NCBI GenBank assembly: GCA_015075375.1
Contig: JABTUM010000001.1
Span: 2,537,201-2,601,200, forward strand
Direction of reading: 5' to 3'
DNA length: 64,000 nucleotides
Source of the DNA: Planctomycetota bacterium
GTDB lineage: Bacteria; Planctomycetota; SZUA-567; H5-PLA8
Translations under genes and position numbers: made by a program
Shown: positions 39,533-50,991 of the stretch, one piece after another
Numbering within the stretch: the stretch's first letter is position 1
Layout: each line of letters begins with the position of its first letter
The notes under the pieces: model-generated
Told to the model about the DNA's origin: nothing
Seen by the model: only the letters and a program-made list of their open reading frames with translations
The model's database searches: none

Positions 39533-40099
39533 ATGCGAAAACTTCAGGCTTGGGCCCGCGTGGCCGCCGTGATCAGCGCCGTCTTCCTTTTCGGCGCGTA
39601 TGTCTGGCTGCGCTCGGACGCCTCGCGCGCGGATTCGTCGGAGGCTGAGGCGACAAGCGCGCCGCTCCCGCCAGCGGACCTTCCGGCGCTCGAAGCAGCG
39701 GAAGAGCCGATCGTGCGCGGCGCCGATCCGCTCCCGGCGGCCGCCAAGCCCGAGCCGGTAGCCGCGCCTCGCGTGCTTATGAAAAGCTCGAAGTCGGCGC
39801 CCGTGGAATTCCCCGTGAATGCGCCGCCGCGCGAAGTCATCATGAGCGGCTCCAAATCGATGGACCTGGATCTCCCCGTGCACACACCGTCGCGCGAGAT
39901 CCTCATGAGCGGCTCAAAAAGCGAAAAGGTAGTGCTGCCGGTGCAAACCGCCGAACCGCCTCAGCGGCAGGTGATCATGAGCGGTTCCAAGTCGGCGGCG
40001 ATCAGCACCCATACGCCCGAGCCCGCGGCGAAGCCGAAACGCCGGGTCCTGATGTCGGGCTCGAAATCCCGAGCGCCGGATCCGGCGCCGCAAGAGTAA
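39533..40099 (+). CDS. Secreted or anchored protein with repeated MSGSKS motifs
   Basis: 188 residues from ATG 39533 with AGAGAGG upstream. An N-terminal membrane/signal segment (WARVAAVISAVFLFGAYVWL) is followed by a Pro/Ala/Glu-rich disordered region and then five copies of a motif with consensus (R)-V/I-L/I-M-S/K-G/S-SKS, spaced about 22-25 residues: VLMKSSKS, VIMSGSKS, ILMSGSKS, VIMSGSKS, VLMSGSKS. Planctomycete proteomes contain short exported proteins with similar MxGSKS repeats of unknown function. It could be a target for peptidase sorting or a surface-binding repeat; this is a guess. Confidence 0.7.
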   Translation: MRKLQAWARVAAVISAVFLFGAYVWLRSDASRADSSEAEATSAPLPPADLPALEAAEEPIVRGADPLPAAAKPEPVAAPRVLMKSSKSAPVEFPVNAPPREVIMSGSKSMDLDLPVHTPSREILMSGSKSEKVVLPVQTAEPPQRQVIMSGSKSAAISTHTPEPAAKPKRRVLMSGSKSRAPDPAPQE

Positions 40100-40141
40100 C
40101 CGGTGCAGCAGCAAGCTTGAATCGTCTCAGAGGAACCGCCC

Positions 40142-40978
40142 ATGCCCACCCTCGACATGCTCCTCGGCGCCGGACTGAGCTTGCTCTTCCTGGTCGTCCT
40201 CTTCCGGCCCCTCGAATGGGCCTACCCGGCCAAGCCGGGGCAGCGCTTCTTTCGGCGCGAATGGTTCATCGACCTGTGCTTCTTCCTGGGCCAGTACCTG
40301 CTCTGGGGCGGGCTGGTCTTCGCGCTGCTGATCCACTTCGCCGACCGGCTCGACGGACTTATGCCCGCGGGGTTCCGCGCCGCGGTGGCCGCGCAACCGT
40401 GGTGGCTCCAGGCGATCGAAGCCGTTTTCCTCAGCGATCTGTGCGTCTACTGGGGACACCGCTTGCAGCACAAAGTCGGCTTCCTCTGGCGCTTTCATTC
40501 GATCCACCACAGCTCCGAACACCTCGACTGGCTCGCCGCGCACCGCGAGCATCCCGTCGATACGGTGTACACGATGGGTCTTATCAATCTTCCCGCGTTC
40601 GTCCTCGGTTTCCCGCTCGAGACGCTTGCCGGACTGATCGCCTTCCGAGGCCTTTGGGCGATCTACATCCACTCCAACGTGCGCTTGAACACCGGTCCGC
40701 TGCGCGTCCTCTTCGGCGCGCCCGAACTCCACCACTGGCACCACGACCGTGACCGCGAGGCCGGCAACTACGCCAACATCTCGCCGCTGATGGACGTCCT
40801 CTTCGGCACCTACCGCTGTCCGGATCACGAGCCCGAACGCCTCGGCATCCACGAACCCATCGCGCGCGGCTATCTGGGCCAGATGCTGCATCCGTTCGTC
40901 TTCTGGAAGCGCGGCGCACGCCCCGATCCTGACGGCGCGCCGGAGCCCGTGCGGCTGCCCGAGCCGGCCCAAGCCTGA
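40142..40978 (+). CDS. Sterol desaturase/fatty acid hydroxylase family membrane protein
   Basis: 278 residues with AGAGGA before ATG 40142. Membrane segments flank the di-iron histidine motifs: HRLQH at 106-110, FHSIHHSSEH at about 118-127, HREH near 134 and HHWHHDRD near 199. These are the three histidine clusters of the non-haem di-iron hydroxylase superfamily, so it is probably an integral membrane oxygenase acting on lipid acyl chains or isoprenoids. The specific substrate is unknown. It lies alone between the MSGSKS protein and the enolase-superfamily gene. Confidence 0.88.
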   Translation: MPTLDMLLGAGLSLLFLVVLFRPLEWAYPAKPGQRFFRREWFIDLCFFLGQYLLWGGLVFALLIHFADRLDGLMPAGFRAAVAAQPWWLQAIEAVFLSDLCVYWGHRLQHKVGFLWRFHSIHHSSEHLDWLAAHREHPVDTVYTMGLINLPAFVLGFPLETLAGLIAFRGLWAIYIHSNVRLNTGPLRVLFGAPELHHWHHDRDREAGNYANISPLMDVLFGTYRCPDHEPERLGIHEPIARGYLGQMLHPFVFWKRGARPDPDGAPEPVRLPEPAQA

Positions 40979-41038
40979 CCTTTCCACCCGCGCCGCGCCC
41001 GGCATACTGGAAGGCCTACCGCCTCCAGGAGCGCGCGC

Positions 41039-42265
41039 GTGAAGATCACCGAAGTCCGCACCATCGTCACCTGCCCCAACCGCAATTACGTCCTCGTCAA
41101 GATCCTCACCGATTCCGGGGTCTACGGCGTCGGCGACGCGACGCTCAACGGGCGCGAACTCTCCGTAGCCGCGGCACTGAAGGAGCACATCGGCCCGCTC
41201 CTGATCGGGCGCGATCCGGATAACGTCGAGCATATCTGGCAGGATCTCTTTCGCGGCGCGTACTGGCGCGGCGGTCCGGTGCTGATGACGGCCCTCGCGG
41301 GCGTGGACATGGCGCTGTGGGACATCAAGGGCAAGGCCGCCAACCGCCCGGTCTATTCGCTGCTGGGCGGCAAGAACCGCGAAGGTGCGCGCGCGTACAC
41401 CCACGCCGGCGGGCGCGACTTCAAGGAAACCGAAGACAACATCCGCGAGCACATGGAAGCCGGATTCACGGTCATTCGCGCGCAGGTCGCGATACCCGGC
41501 TCGGGCGGAACCTACGGCATCGGCGGCGGCAAGGAAGCCGCGCTCGCCACCTGGACCAACACCCCCGGCGCCAACGCGCGCCCGCACGTCGAGGTCTTCG
41601 AGCCCGGCCCGTACCTGCGCACGATCCCCGCGCTCTTCGAGCACCTTCGCGCCAACCTTGGCGACGAGATCGACATCTTCCACGATGTCCACGAGCGGCT
41701 CACGCCCGTCCAGGCCGCGCGCCTCGCCAAGGAACTCGAACCCTTCCACCTCTTCTTCCTCGAAGACGCGCTGCGCCCCGAGCACAAAGAATCCTTCCGC
41801 CTCGTGCGCCAGGCCTCGACGACGCCGCTGGCCATGGGCGAACTCTTCACCAACCGCTGGGAATGCCTCCCGCTCATCGCCGAACAACTCATCGATTACA
41901 TCCGCTGCGATCTATCCCACGTCGGGGGCATCACCGAAGCCCGCAAAATCGCGATCCTCGCCGAGACCTATCATGTCCAGACCGCTTGGCACGGCCCCGG
42001 CGACATCTCGCCCGTCGCGCACGCGGCCAACGTCCACCTCGATCTGGCCGTCCCGAACTTCGGCGTGCAGGAGATGGTTCGCTTCCCCGACGTCGTCCGC
42101 GAGGTGATTCCCGGCGGCCCCGAATTGCGCAACGGATTCCTGTACGTCTCCGACAAGCCCGGCCTGGGCACCGACGTGAACGAAGACCTCGCGCGCAAGC
42201 ACGAGTACAAGCCCGCGTACCTGCCCATCGCACGCCGGGCCGACGGCAGCGTGCACGACTGGTAA
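41039..42265 (+). CDS. Enolase-superfamily dehydratase, D-mannonate dehydratase/RspA-like
   Basis: 408 residues from GTG 41039 with AGGAG upstream. It has the N-terminal capping domain and barrel of the mannonate dehydratase (ManD/RspA) group: NYVLVKILTDSGVYGVGDA, then RGGPVLMTALAGVDMALWDI, the metal-ligand segments DIFHDVHERLTP, FFLEDALRPEH and MGELFTNRWE, and HGPGDISPVAHAANVHLDLA. Known members dehydrate sugar acids, often D-mannonate, though some have weak activity and unclear roles. It could feed a hexuronate degradation route, in line with the GH105 gene at 57.6 kb. Confidence 0.93.
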   Translation: MKITEVRTIVTCPNRNYVLVKILTDSGVYGVGDATLNGRELSVAAALKEHIGPLLIGRDPDNVEHIWQDLFRGAYWRGGPVLMTALAGVDMALWDIKGKAANRPVYSLLGGKNREGARAYTHAGGRDFKETEDNIREHMEAGFTVIRAQVAIPGSGGTYGIGGGKEAALATWTNTPGANARPHVEVFEPGPYLRTIPALFEHLRANLGDEIDIFHDVHERLTPVQAARLAKELEPFHLFFLEDALRPEHKESFRLVRQASTTPLAMGELFTNRWECLPLIAEQLIDYIRCDLSHVGGITEARKIAILAETYHVQTAWHGPGDISPVAHAANVHLDLAVPNFGVQEMVRFPDVVREVIPGGPELRNGFLYVSDKPGLGTDVNEDLARKHEYKPAYLPIARRADGSVHDW

Positions 42266-42324
42266 GCGCAGTGAGCGTTCGGTAGGATGCTTGGCGGAAC
42301 AAGCGGATAGGTGAAGCCGAACTC

Positions 42325-43560
42325 ATGTCCTTGACCACGACGATGCGCTTCGCCTCCTTTATGTCCGACCTGGGCGAACTGGAACCGGCGCTCGAAGACG
42401 CGCGCCGCCACTTCGGCCCGCAGTTGGGCGGTACGCGCCCCGACTTGCTCGTCGTCTACGCCTCGCCGCATTTCGAGCCGCTCTACGACCGCCTCGCCGC
42501 GCGCTTGCAGGAAGCCTTCGGCCCGCGGCACATGCTGGGCGGTTCGGCCGCGGGCCTGATCGGCGGCATGCGCGAAGTCGAACATCAGCCCGGCCTCGCG
42601 CTGGCCGCGGCGTGGCTCCCCGGCGTCGAACTGACGCCCTACCACTGGCCCAACGAAGCGCTCCCCGATCAGGATGCCGGCCCCCGCGCCTGGCATGCGG
42701 CGCTGAATTTAGCGCCCGAACGCAAGCCCCATTTCATCCTGCACTGCGATCCCTTCAGCGCACGCGTCGAAGACCTGCTGCGCGGGCTCGACTTTGCGTA
42801 CCCCGCGGCGGTCAAGGTCGGCGGGCTCGTCAGCGGCGCTCGGCAGGCCGGACGCAACGCCCTGTTCCTCGACGGGCGGGCCTACCGCGAAGGGACCACG
42901 GGGCTGGCCGTATCCGGCGGCGTGCGCATCGATCCGCTGGTCGCCCAAGGCTGCCGGCCCATCGGCGTGCCGGTCCGCGTCACCAAATGCCGCCAGAACG
43001 TGCTTCAGGAATTAGACGGAAAAAAGCCGCTCGAAATCGTCGCCGAACTTTTCCAGGAATCCCCCGAACGCGACCGCGAACTGATCCGCTCGGCCCTCTT
43101 CATGGGCCTGATCATGGATCCCTACCGCGCGCCGCCGTGGCACGCCGGCGACTTCCTGATCCGCAACGTCATCGGCATGGACCCGCAAGCCGGCGCGCTG
43201 ATCGTCGGTGCGTTCCTGCGCGAAGGGCAGGTCGTTCAGTTCCACGTCCGCGACGCGCAAGCCGCCGAACACGAACTGCTCCAGCTTCTGCGCGGATACG
43301 CCACGGCGCTGCTCAGCGAAGGCAAAGGCGAAGCGCTCGGCGCACCGCCCGCCGGCGCGCTGCTCTTCTCGTGCCTCGGCCGCGGCAAACACATGTACGG
43401 GCGCCCCAACCACGACAGCGACGCCTTCCGCGCCTGCCTCGGCGACGTCCCGCTCGCCGGATTCTTCTGCAACGGCGAGATCGGACCCGTCGGCGGCACC
43501 ACCTACATCCACGGCTTCACCAGCAGCTTCGCGATCTTTCGCCCCGCCGCGCCGGCCTGA
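42325..43560 (+). CDS. FIST-domain protein
   Basis: 411 residues. The FIST N-terminal region is recognisable from DLLVVYASPHFEPLYDRLAA and GGSAAGLIGGMREVEHQPGL, and the FIST_C region from AALLSEG...GALLFSCLGRGKHMYG and PLAGFFCNGEIGPVGGTTYI. FIST domains sense small ligands, probably amino acids, in signal transduction. There is no output domain here, so it may signal through a partner. It follows the ManD-like gene on the same strand after 59 bases. Confidence 0.9.
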   Translation: MSLTTTMRFASFMSDLGELEPALEDARRHFGPQLGGTRPDLLVVYASPHFEPLYDRLAARLQEAFGPRHMLGGSAAGLIGGMREVEHQPGLALAAAWLPGVELTPYHWPNEALPDQDAGPRAWHAALNLAPERKPHFILHCDPFSARVEDLLRGLDFAYPAAVKVGGLVSGARQAGRNALFLDGRAYREGTTGLAVSGGVRIDPLVAQGCRPIGVPVRVTKCRQNVLQELDGKKPLEIVAELFQESPERDRELIRSALFMGLIMDPYRAPPWHAGDFLIRNVIGMDPQAGALIVGAFLREGQVVQFHVRDAQAAEHELLQLLRGYATALLSEGKGEALGAPPAGALLFSCLGRGKHMYGRPNHDSDAFRACLGDVPLAGFFCNGEIGPVGGTTYIHGFTSSFAIFRPAAPA

Positions 43561-43567
43561 TTTCGCT

Positions 43568-44521
43568 TCACGTACTCCGCTTCTTGCGCGCAGGCTTGCG
43601 AGGCGGCTGCGCGGGCGGAACCGTTCGCGCGTCTTCCAATTCCTCGATCGTCCTCGGCCAATCGTCCTTCAAAAGCCGCGATAGCGAACGGTCGGCGAGC
43701 AGCTTGCCGCCGGTCTGGCAGCGCGGGCAGTAATTCGTCTCGTTCTCGGCGTAGCGAATCCGCTGTACGTTCGTGCCGCAGACCGGACACGGCTGCCCGT
43801 ACTTGCCGTGCACCGCGAACTCCGGCCGGAACGCCGTGATCTCGCCGGGCCCGGGAAAGCGCTCTGCGAACTGCGCGCGCAACCGTTCGAGGCCCGCCGC
43901 CAGCACGCGCCGCGCCGCCGCGTGCAGCCGCGCGGCCGCCTCGTCGCTCAGCTTCCCCGTCAGCGCCACCGGCGACAAGCCCGCCGCGTGCAGGATCTCG
44001 TCGCCGTACGCGTTCCCGATGCCGTCGAAGAGGCGCGGATCGGTCAGCGCGCGCTTCAGCGTATGGTTCTCGCGCCGCAGTTCCGAAGTGAACGCGCTCG
44101 CATCCAGCGCAAAGACATCCCGTCCGACCCGCGCATGCGCGGCCAGCGCTTCCGCGCCCTGCACCGCATGCAGACTCGCGCGCTTCTTCGTGCCCGCTTC
44201 GGTGAACAGGAGCGTCCCGCGCTCGAACTCGAACACCGCCAGCCCCAGCTTCGGCGGCGCCTTCGCGCCCGGCGCTTCCCAGCGCAGCCGTCCCGCGATC
44301 ATCAGGTGCAGGACGAAGTAAAAATCCCCGTCGAATCCCAGGACGATGCGCTTGCCCAGGCGCGAAACGCTTTGCAGTACGCGCCCTTCGGCGGCAAAGA
44401 CCGGCGGCTCGACGCTGCGCACGACGAACGGGCTCGCGATGCGCACGCGCTGCAGCGTCTGCCCCCGGACCGACCGGCGCAGCGCCTCCACGTAAATCGT
44501 CACGTCGGGCAGTTCCGGCAT
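43568..44521 (-). CDS. Formamidopyrimidine-DNA glycosylase-type (Fpg/Nei family) enzyme
   Basis: 317 residues. The catalytic Pro-Glu start is present (MPELPD), K57 lies in LGKRIVLGF, the GIGNAYGDEIL helix-two-turn-helix element is near 174 and the zinc finger is CPVC-N16-CPRC near 245-268. These define the Fpg/Nei superfamily, base excision repair enzymes that remove oxidised purines and incise the backbone. It ends in a basic Lys/Arg/Pro tail. It overlaps no neighbour and is convergent with the FIST gene. Confidence 0.93.
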   Translation of the reverse strand: MPELPDVTIYVEALRRSVRGQTLQRVRIASPFVVRSVEPPVFAAEGRVLQSVSRLGKRIVLGFDGDFYFVLHLMIAGRLRWEAPGAKAPPKLGLAVFEFERGTLLFTEAGTKKRASLHAVQGAEALAAHARVGRDVFALDASAFTSELRRENHTLKRALTDPRLFDGIGNAYGDEILHAAGLSPVALTGKLSDEAAARLHAAARRVLAAGLERLRAQFAERFPGPGEITAFRPEFAVHGKYGQPCPVCGTNVQRIRYAENETNYCPRCQTGGKLLADRSLSRLLKDDWPRTIEELEDARTVPPAQPPRKPARKKRST

Positions 44522-44605
44522 TGCCGCGCTCCCGGGGCGCCTTCAAAATACGCTCCGCGCGCGCGGCTGCAACGAGCGGCGCCCGCGTGCCCCAGAGGAT
44601 CCGCC

Positions 44606-46222
44606 ATGGCCGTCCTGCTCTTTCCCGGCCGTCACCACGCGCTCACGAACTACCAGCGCGAATACCTGGCGCGCGTGCTCGCCGCGCCGCGCGAGACGCT
44701 CCGCGATCTGCGCGGCCGGCCGCTGAACCTCGCCGGCCCCGTCGATACCGTCCTCTGGGCCGTCACCAGCGCCAACCACGCCAACACGCGCCGAAATCCG
44801 CTTCCCGCGCACCACCGCGAAGTCGCCATCGAACTCTTCGCGCTCGGACTGCCCGGCCGGCACTACGTCTATCTCATCGACGACGTGGGCCGTTCGCCGC
44901 GCTTCGCCGAATACGTGGTCAAGAAGATCGAAGTCGAGAGCCGCGGGCGCTTTCGCCTCGCCCCGGAGAATTGCGTCGTCGGCTGCTCCACCCCCGAAGT
45001 CCTGGCCCAGTACGAAGCGCTCGGCTTTCAAATCCTGCCCGTCGAACTGGAGGTGCTCGATCCGCCGCGCTTCGCCGCGCGCACGCCTTGGGAACTGCTC
45101 ACCGAGTGCGTGGACGCCGGGCTGCAGGGCGCGGATTTCCGCGCCACGCCGGCTTGGCGGGAGGGCCTCGCGCCGGCCACCCGCGATCTCTTCGAGAAGT
45201 ACACCTACCCCGACATGCTCCTCGACCTCTTCCGCGATCCCCTGCTCGGCGACGACGGCGACCTCACCGCCACGCGCGATTACAACACCTACGTGCGCAG
45301 CTTCGACGAAGGCGCGCCGCGCAAATACGAGATCGTCAAGCCTTTCATGCTCCCCGGACGCATCGTCGATGTCGGCTGTTGCACCGGCTCCGTGATCCGC
45401 GAGATGACGCTCGACGAAAGGCTCGACGAATCGGACTTTTACGGCATCGAAGTCGCGCGCCATCTGCACGAAGAATGCCTGCACCGCAAGGAACAGGGCC
45501 ACTTCGCCAACGAGCACGTCTTCTTTTACCGGCGCAACGCCGCCCAGCGCGGCATCTTCCCACCGCACTCGGTCAACGTCTTCACCACCTTCTCGCTCAC
45601 CCACGAACTCGAGTCCTACCAGGGCCGCGGCGCGCTCACCGGATTCCTGCGCCTGCTCTTCGAGCAGCTCGCGCCCGGCGGCCGCTGGTTGAACGTGGAT
45701 GTCGTTGGCCCCGAAGACGGCGAACGCGAGGTCCGCCTCTGGCTCGACGCTTCCGACGGGCGCAACGGCGATTGGGAGCGCGCGTTTCCCGCGGATGCGC
45801 GCGACGAGCTTCGCGCCTACCTCGACGGCCTCTCCACCGCCGCGCGCTTCCTGCGCTTCGCCCGCGATTACCGCGCCGCCGAAGGCTACGCCCTGCCGCA
45901 CCGCTACGAAGACGGGCCCGCCGGACGTGTGGCCGTCCTCGCGCTGCGCGACGCCTGCGAATTCCTGAGCAAAAAGGATTACACGGATAACTGGCAGAGC
46001 GAACTGCACGAGACCTTCTGCTTCTGGAGTTTCACCGATTGGAAGCGCGCCGCCGAAGCCGCCGGTTTTCGCATCCATCCCGGCTCGCGCGCCTACGCCA
46101 ACCCCTGGTCGATCCGCAACCGCTACGAAGGCCGTGCGCGAATCTACGAACGCCGCGGCGAAGATATGGAACCGCTGCCCTGGCCGCCCACCAACCTGCT
46201 CCTCGTCGCCGAGAAGCCGTAG
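44606..46222 (+). CDS. Fusion of a nucleotidyltransferase-like domain and a SAM-dependent methyltransferase
   Basis: 538 residues with AGAGGA before ATG 44606. Residues ~1-160 resemble a cytidylyltransferase/NMNAT-type fold: LLFPGRHHALTNYQREYL at the start, VTSANHANTRRNPLPAHHRE near 52, VYLIDDVGRSPRFAEYVV. Residues ~240-420 are a class I methyltransferase with motif I VDVGCCTGS near 255 and APGGRWLNVDVVG as a later motif. A third, uncharacterised part follows (WQSELHETFCFWSFTDWKRA). The combination suggests nucleotide-activation and methylation of the same intermediate. I do not know a named family with this layout. Confidence 0.75.
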   Translation: MAVLLFPGRHHALTNYQREYLARVLAAPRETLRDLRGRPLNLAGPVDTVLWAVTSANHANTRRNPLPAHHREVAIELFALGLPGRHYVYLIDDVGRSPRFAEYVVKKIEVESRGRFRLAPENCVVGCSTPEVLAQYEALGFQILPVELEVLDPPRFAARTPWELLTECVDAGLQGADFRATPAWREGLAPATRDLFEKYTYPDMLLDLFRDPLLGDDGDLTATRDYNTYVRSFDEGAPRKYEIVKPFMLPGRIVDVGCCTGSVIREMTLDERLDESDFYGIEVARHLHEECLHRKEQGHFANEHVFFYRRNAAQRGIFPPHSVNVFTTFSLTHELESYQGRGALTGFLRLLFEQLAPGGRWLNVDVVGPEDGEREVRLWLDASDGRNGDWERAFPADARDELRAYLDGLSTAARFLRFARDYRAAEGYALPHRYEDGPAGRVAVLALRDACEFLSKKDYTDNWQSELHETFCFWSFTDWKRAAEAAGFRIHPGSRAYANPWSIRNRYEGRARIYERRGEDMEPLPWPPTNLLLVAEKP

Positions 46223-46224
46223 GG

Positions 46225-47280
46225 TCAGTTAACCGAACTCACCAGCCGCAGACCCGCCTCGATCATCCCCAGTTGCAGCCGCATCTGCTCGCCGATCGGC
46301 ATCGCGCGCACGCCGCCTTCGGCCAACGCCGCGCGCGCCGCGGGCTCGTCCTTCAAGAGCAGACTCTGCACGCGCGGAAGCAGCGTACCGCGCAAGCGCT
46401 CAGCCGCCGGATCCGACGGCTCGATCCGGTCGCCCAAGCCTTCCACCGTGAAGAGCGGCATCTCGCTGACCAGCGTGAACGCGTCGCCGCCCAGCGCGCG
46501 GACGAACTCCATGCTGCTGGGCCGGAAGCGCGCGGCCATCTCGGGATCGTTGCGCGCCCGGAAATACGCCAGCATCGCGAGATGGTTGGGACGCGTGCAG
46601 AAGCCCCGCGCGATGCGCACGAACCCTTTCTCGCCGTGGCGCTGGACGTCGTGAAGCCGGTAACCCAGCGCCTCCGTCAGCGCGCGCAATTCGGCCTGAA
46701 ACGGTTCGCTCCGCGCACTCCACGCTTCGTCGAGCAAAAACCACGGCCCGCCGGCGTACGCCATCCCGTGCAGGCTCGCGTGCAGCTCGAACGGCCCGTG
46801 CGCGCGAAGAAATTCCGCCACCGCACGGTTCTCGGGACGCGCCTCCGCGTCGCCGGGCGCGCGCGGGAAGCCGAACTCGATATCGTCGCCGGGCAGTTCG
46901 CGCGCCGCGTGGCGCAGATACAGGAGCGGATCGAAACCCGCGTCGAGCGGCGGCGCCGCGCCTTCGGGCTCCGACCACGCGCGGTTGCGCGCTTCGCCGT
47001 CGGGGTTGGCGTGCGGGACGAGCGTCCAGCGCGCCTGCGTGAGCAGCGGATGCGCCGGCGGCAGATCGCCCAAGTACGCCGCGAGCCGCCGAAGCAACCA
47101 CGGGCCCACCGGCTCGTCGGCATGGCACCCGCCGATCAGACTGACGCGCCGCGCGCCCGAACCGAAGACGAAGCCGCGCAGCGCGCGCCCTTCGCGCGAG
47201 CGGCCCAGCTCGATGCCTTCGCCTTCGCCCGCCGGCGCGCAGGCCAGAATCGCCGCGGGAGGCAGCGCGAGCGTGCTCAT
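46225..47280 (-). CDS. M14-family zinc carboxypeptidase/deacylase-like protein
   Basis: 351 residues. The M14 zinc ligands are visible: GGCHADEPVG near 50-59 (His and Glu) and the later ELHASLHG near 165 (His); SEMPLF near 269 is a candidate for the catalytic Glu region. The NPDGEARNRAW segment near 91 is also typical. The layout is that of the succinylglutamate desuccinylase/aspartoacylase or carboxypeptidase subfamilies. Its ATG overlaps the stop codon of the upstream transporter gene by four bases, so the two are co-translated. Confidence 0.82.
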   Translation of the reverse strand: MSTLALPPAAILACAPAGEGEGIELGRSREGRALRGFVFGSGARRVSLIGGCHADEPVGPWLLRRLAAYLGDLPPAHPLLTQARWTLVPHANPDGEARNRAWSEPEGAAPPLDAGFDPLLYLRHAARELPGDDIEFGFPRAPGDAEARPENRAVAEFLRAHGPFELHASLHGMAYAGGPWFLLDEAWSARSEPFQAELRALTEALGYRLHDVQRHGEKGFVRIARGFCTRPNHLAMLAYFRARNDPEMAARFRPSSMEFVRALGGDAFTLVSEMPLFTVEGLGDRIEPSDPAAERLRGTLLPRVQSLLLKDEPAARAALAEGGVRAMPIGEQMRLQLGMIEAGLRLVSSVN

Positions 47281-48056
47281 CCGTTCACGCCCGCGAAGCC
47301 TTTAAGGAAAACACCGACGGCGTACGCCAGCGCCGCCGCGCCGCCGCCTACCAGCAGCGTTTCGGTTCCCGAACGGTACCAGCGCTGGTCCACCACGCGC
47401 GATTTGAGCGCGCCGATGCCGAAGAACGCCGCGCCCGTCGCGGCGGAACTCCACAAGAACGGCTGCGCCAGATGGCCGCCAAGCACCACCGGGTACAGAT
47501 ACGGAAGCAGCGGGATCGTACCGGCCACCAGGAACGCGCCGAACGTCGCGCACGCGGCCTTGATCGCCGACGGGCCTTGCAGCGGCATGCCCAGTTCGTC
47601 TTGCAGCATCGTATCCACCCAGCGCCGGCGGTCCGCGGTGATCACCTCCACCGCGCGGTCCAGATCCGCGCCTTCGAAGCCTTTGGCGGCGAAGATCTGC
47701 CGGATCTCTTCGCGCTCTCCTTCGGGCACCAGCTCGATGTGCTTCTCTTCGAGCCGCCGCGCGCGTTCGCGGACCTGTTCTTCGGCGCGCGTGCCCAGGT
47801 AATTGCTCACCGCCATGCTGAATCCGTCGGCGAATAGATTCGCCAGCCCCAGCACGACCACGATGCCCGCCGCCAGCTCGGCCCCCACCACGCCCGCGAC
47901 GACGGCAAAGGTCGTGACCGTGCCGTCGATCCCGCCGTAGATCAGATCGCGCAGATACCCGGGCTCCTGCCCGTCCCGCAAGCGCCGCCGGATCGCCTCG
48001 GGCGTGTGCAGCGCCTTAAGCTCGCGCGAAGAAGTGCTGCTGCTGGGATAAGTCAT
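47277..48056 (-). CDS. VIT1/CCC1-family iron or manganese transporter
   Basis: 259 residues from ATG 48056 with GGAG upstream. It has the family signature GYLRDLIYGGIDGTVTTFAV near 34-53 followed by GANLFADGFSMAVSNYL, a charged cytoplasmic segment (VRERARRLEEKHIELVPEGE) that binds metal in this family, and three further membrane segments in the C-terminal half. It exports or sequesters Fe2+/Mn2+. It forms a translationally coupled pair with the M14 gene downstream. A much longer frame extending upstream is antisense to the P-type ATPase gene and was dismissed. Confidence 0.92.
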   Translation of the reverse strand: MTYPSSSTSSRELKALHTPEAIRRRLRDGQEPGYLRDLIYGGIDGTVTTFAVVAGVVGAELAAGIVVVLGLANLFADGFSMAVSNYLGTRAEEQVRERARRLEEKHIELVPEGEREEIRQIFAAKGFEGADLDRAVEVITADRRRWVDTMLQDELGMPLQGPSAIKAACATFGAFLVAGTIPLLPYLYPVVLGGHLAQPFLWSSAATGAAFFGIGALKSRVVDQRWYRSGTETLLVGGGAAALAYAVGVFLKGFAGVNG

Positions 48057-48191
48057 GAAAACTCCGCCGAGGCCGAAAGCGGAGTTTAGCGGAGCCGCTC
48101 TGAACTGGCCAACACCGGCGGCCCGCCTTTCAGGGTTCGCGCGTCCGGCGCTCGCCCGGTATCTGTAAGCATACGGAGCCGCCGAAATCCG

Positions 48192-50978
<2,787 letters not shown>

Positions 50979-50991
50979 GCCGCGGCCGGAA

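Noticed and set aside
40127..41887. Very long minus-strand open frame (586 codons) opposite the sterol-desaturase and mannonate-dehydratase genes
   Set aside because: It is antisense to two genes with complete catalytic motifs, and its composition (long Gly/Glu/Val/Arg runs) reflects GC-rich antisense codons.
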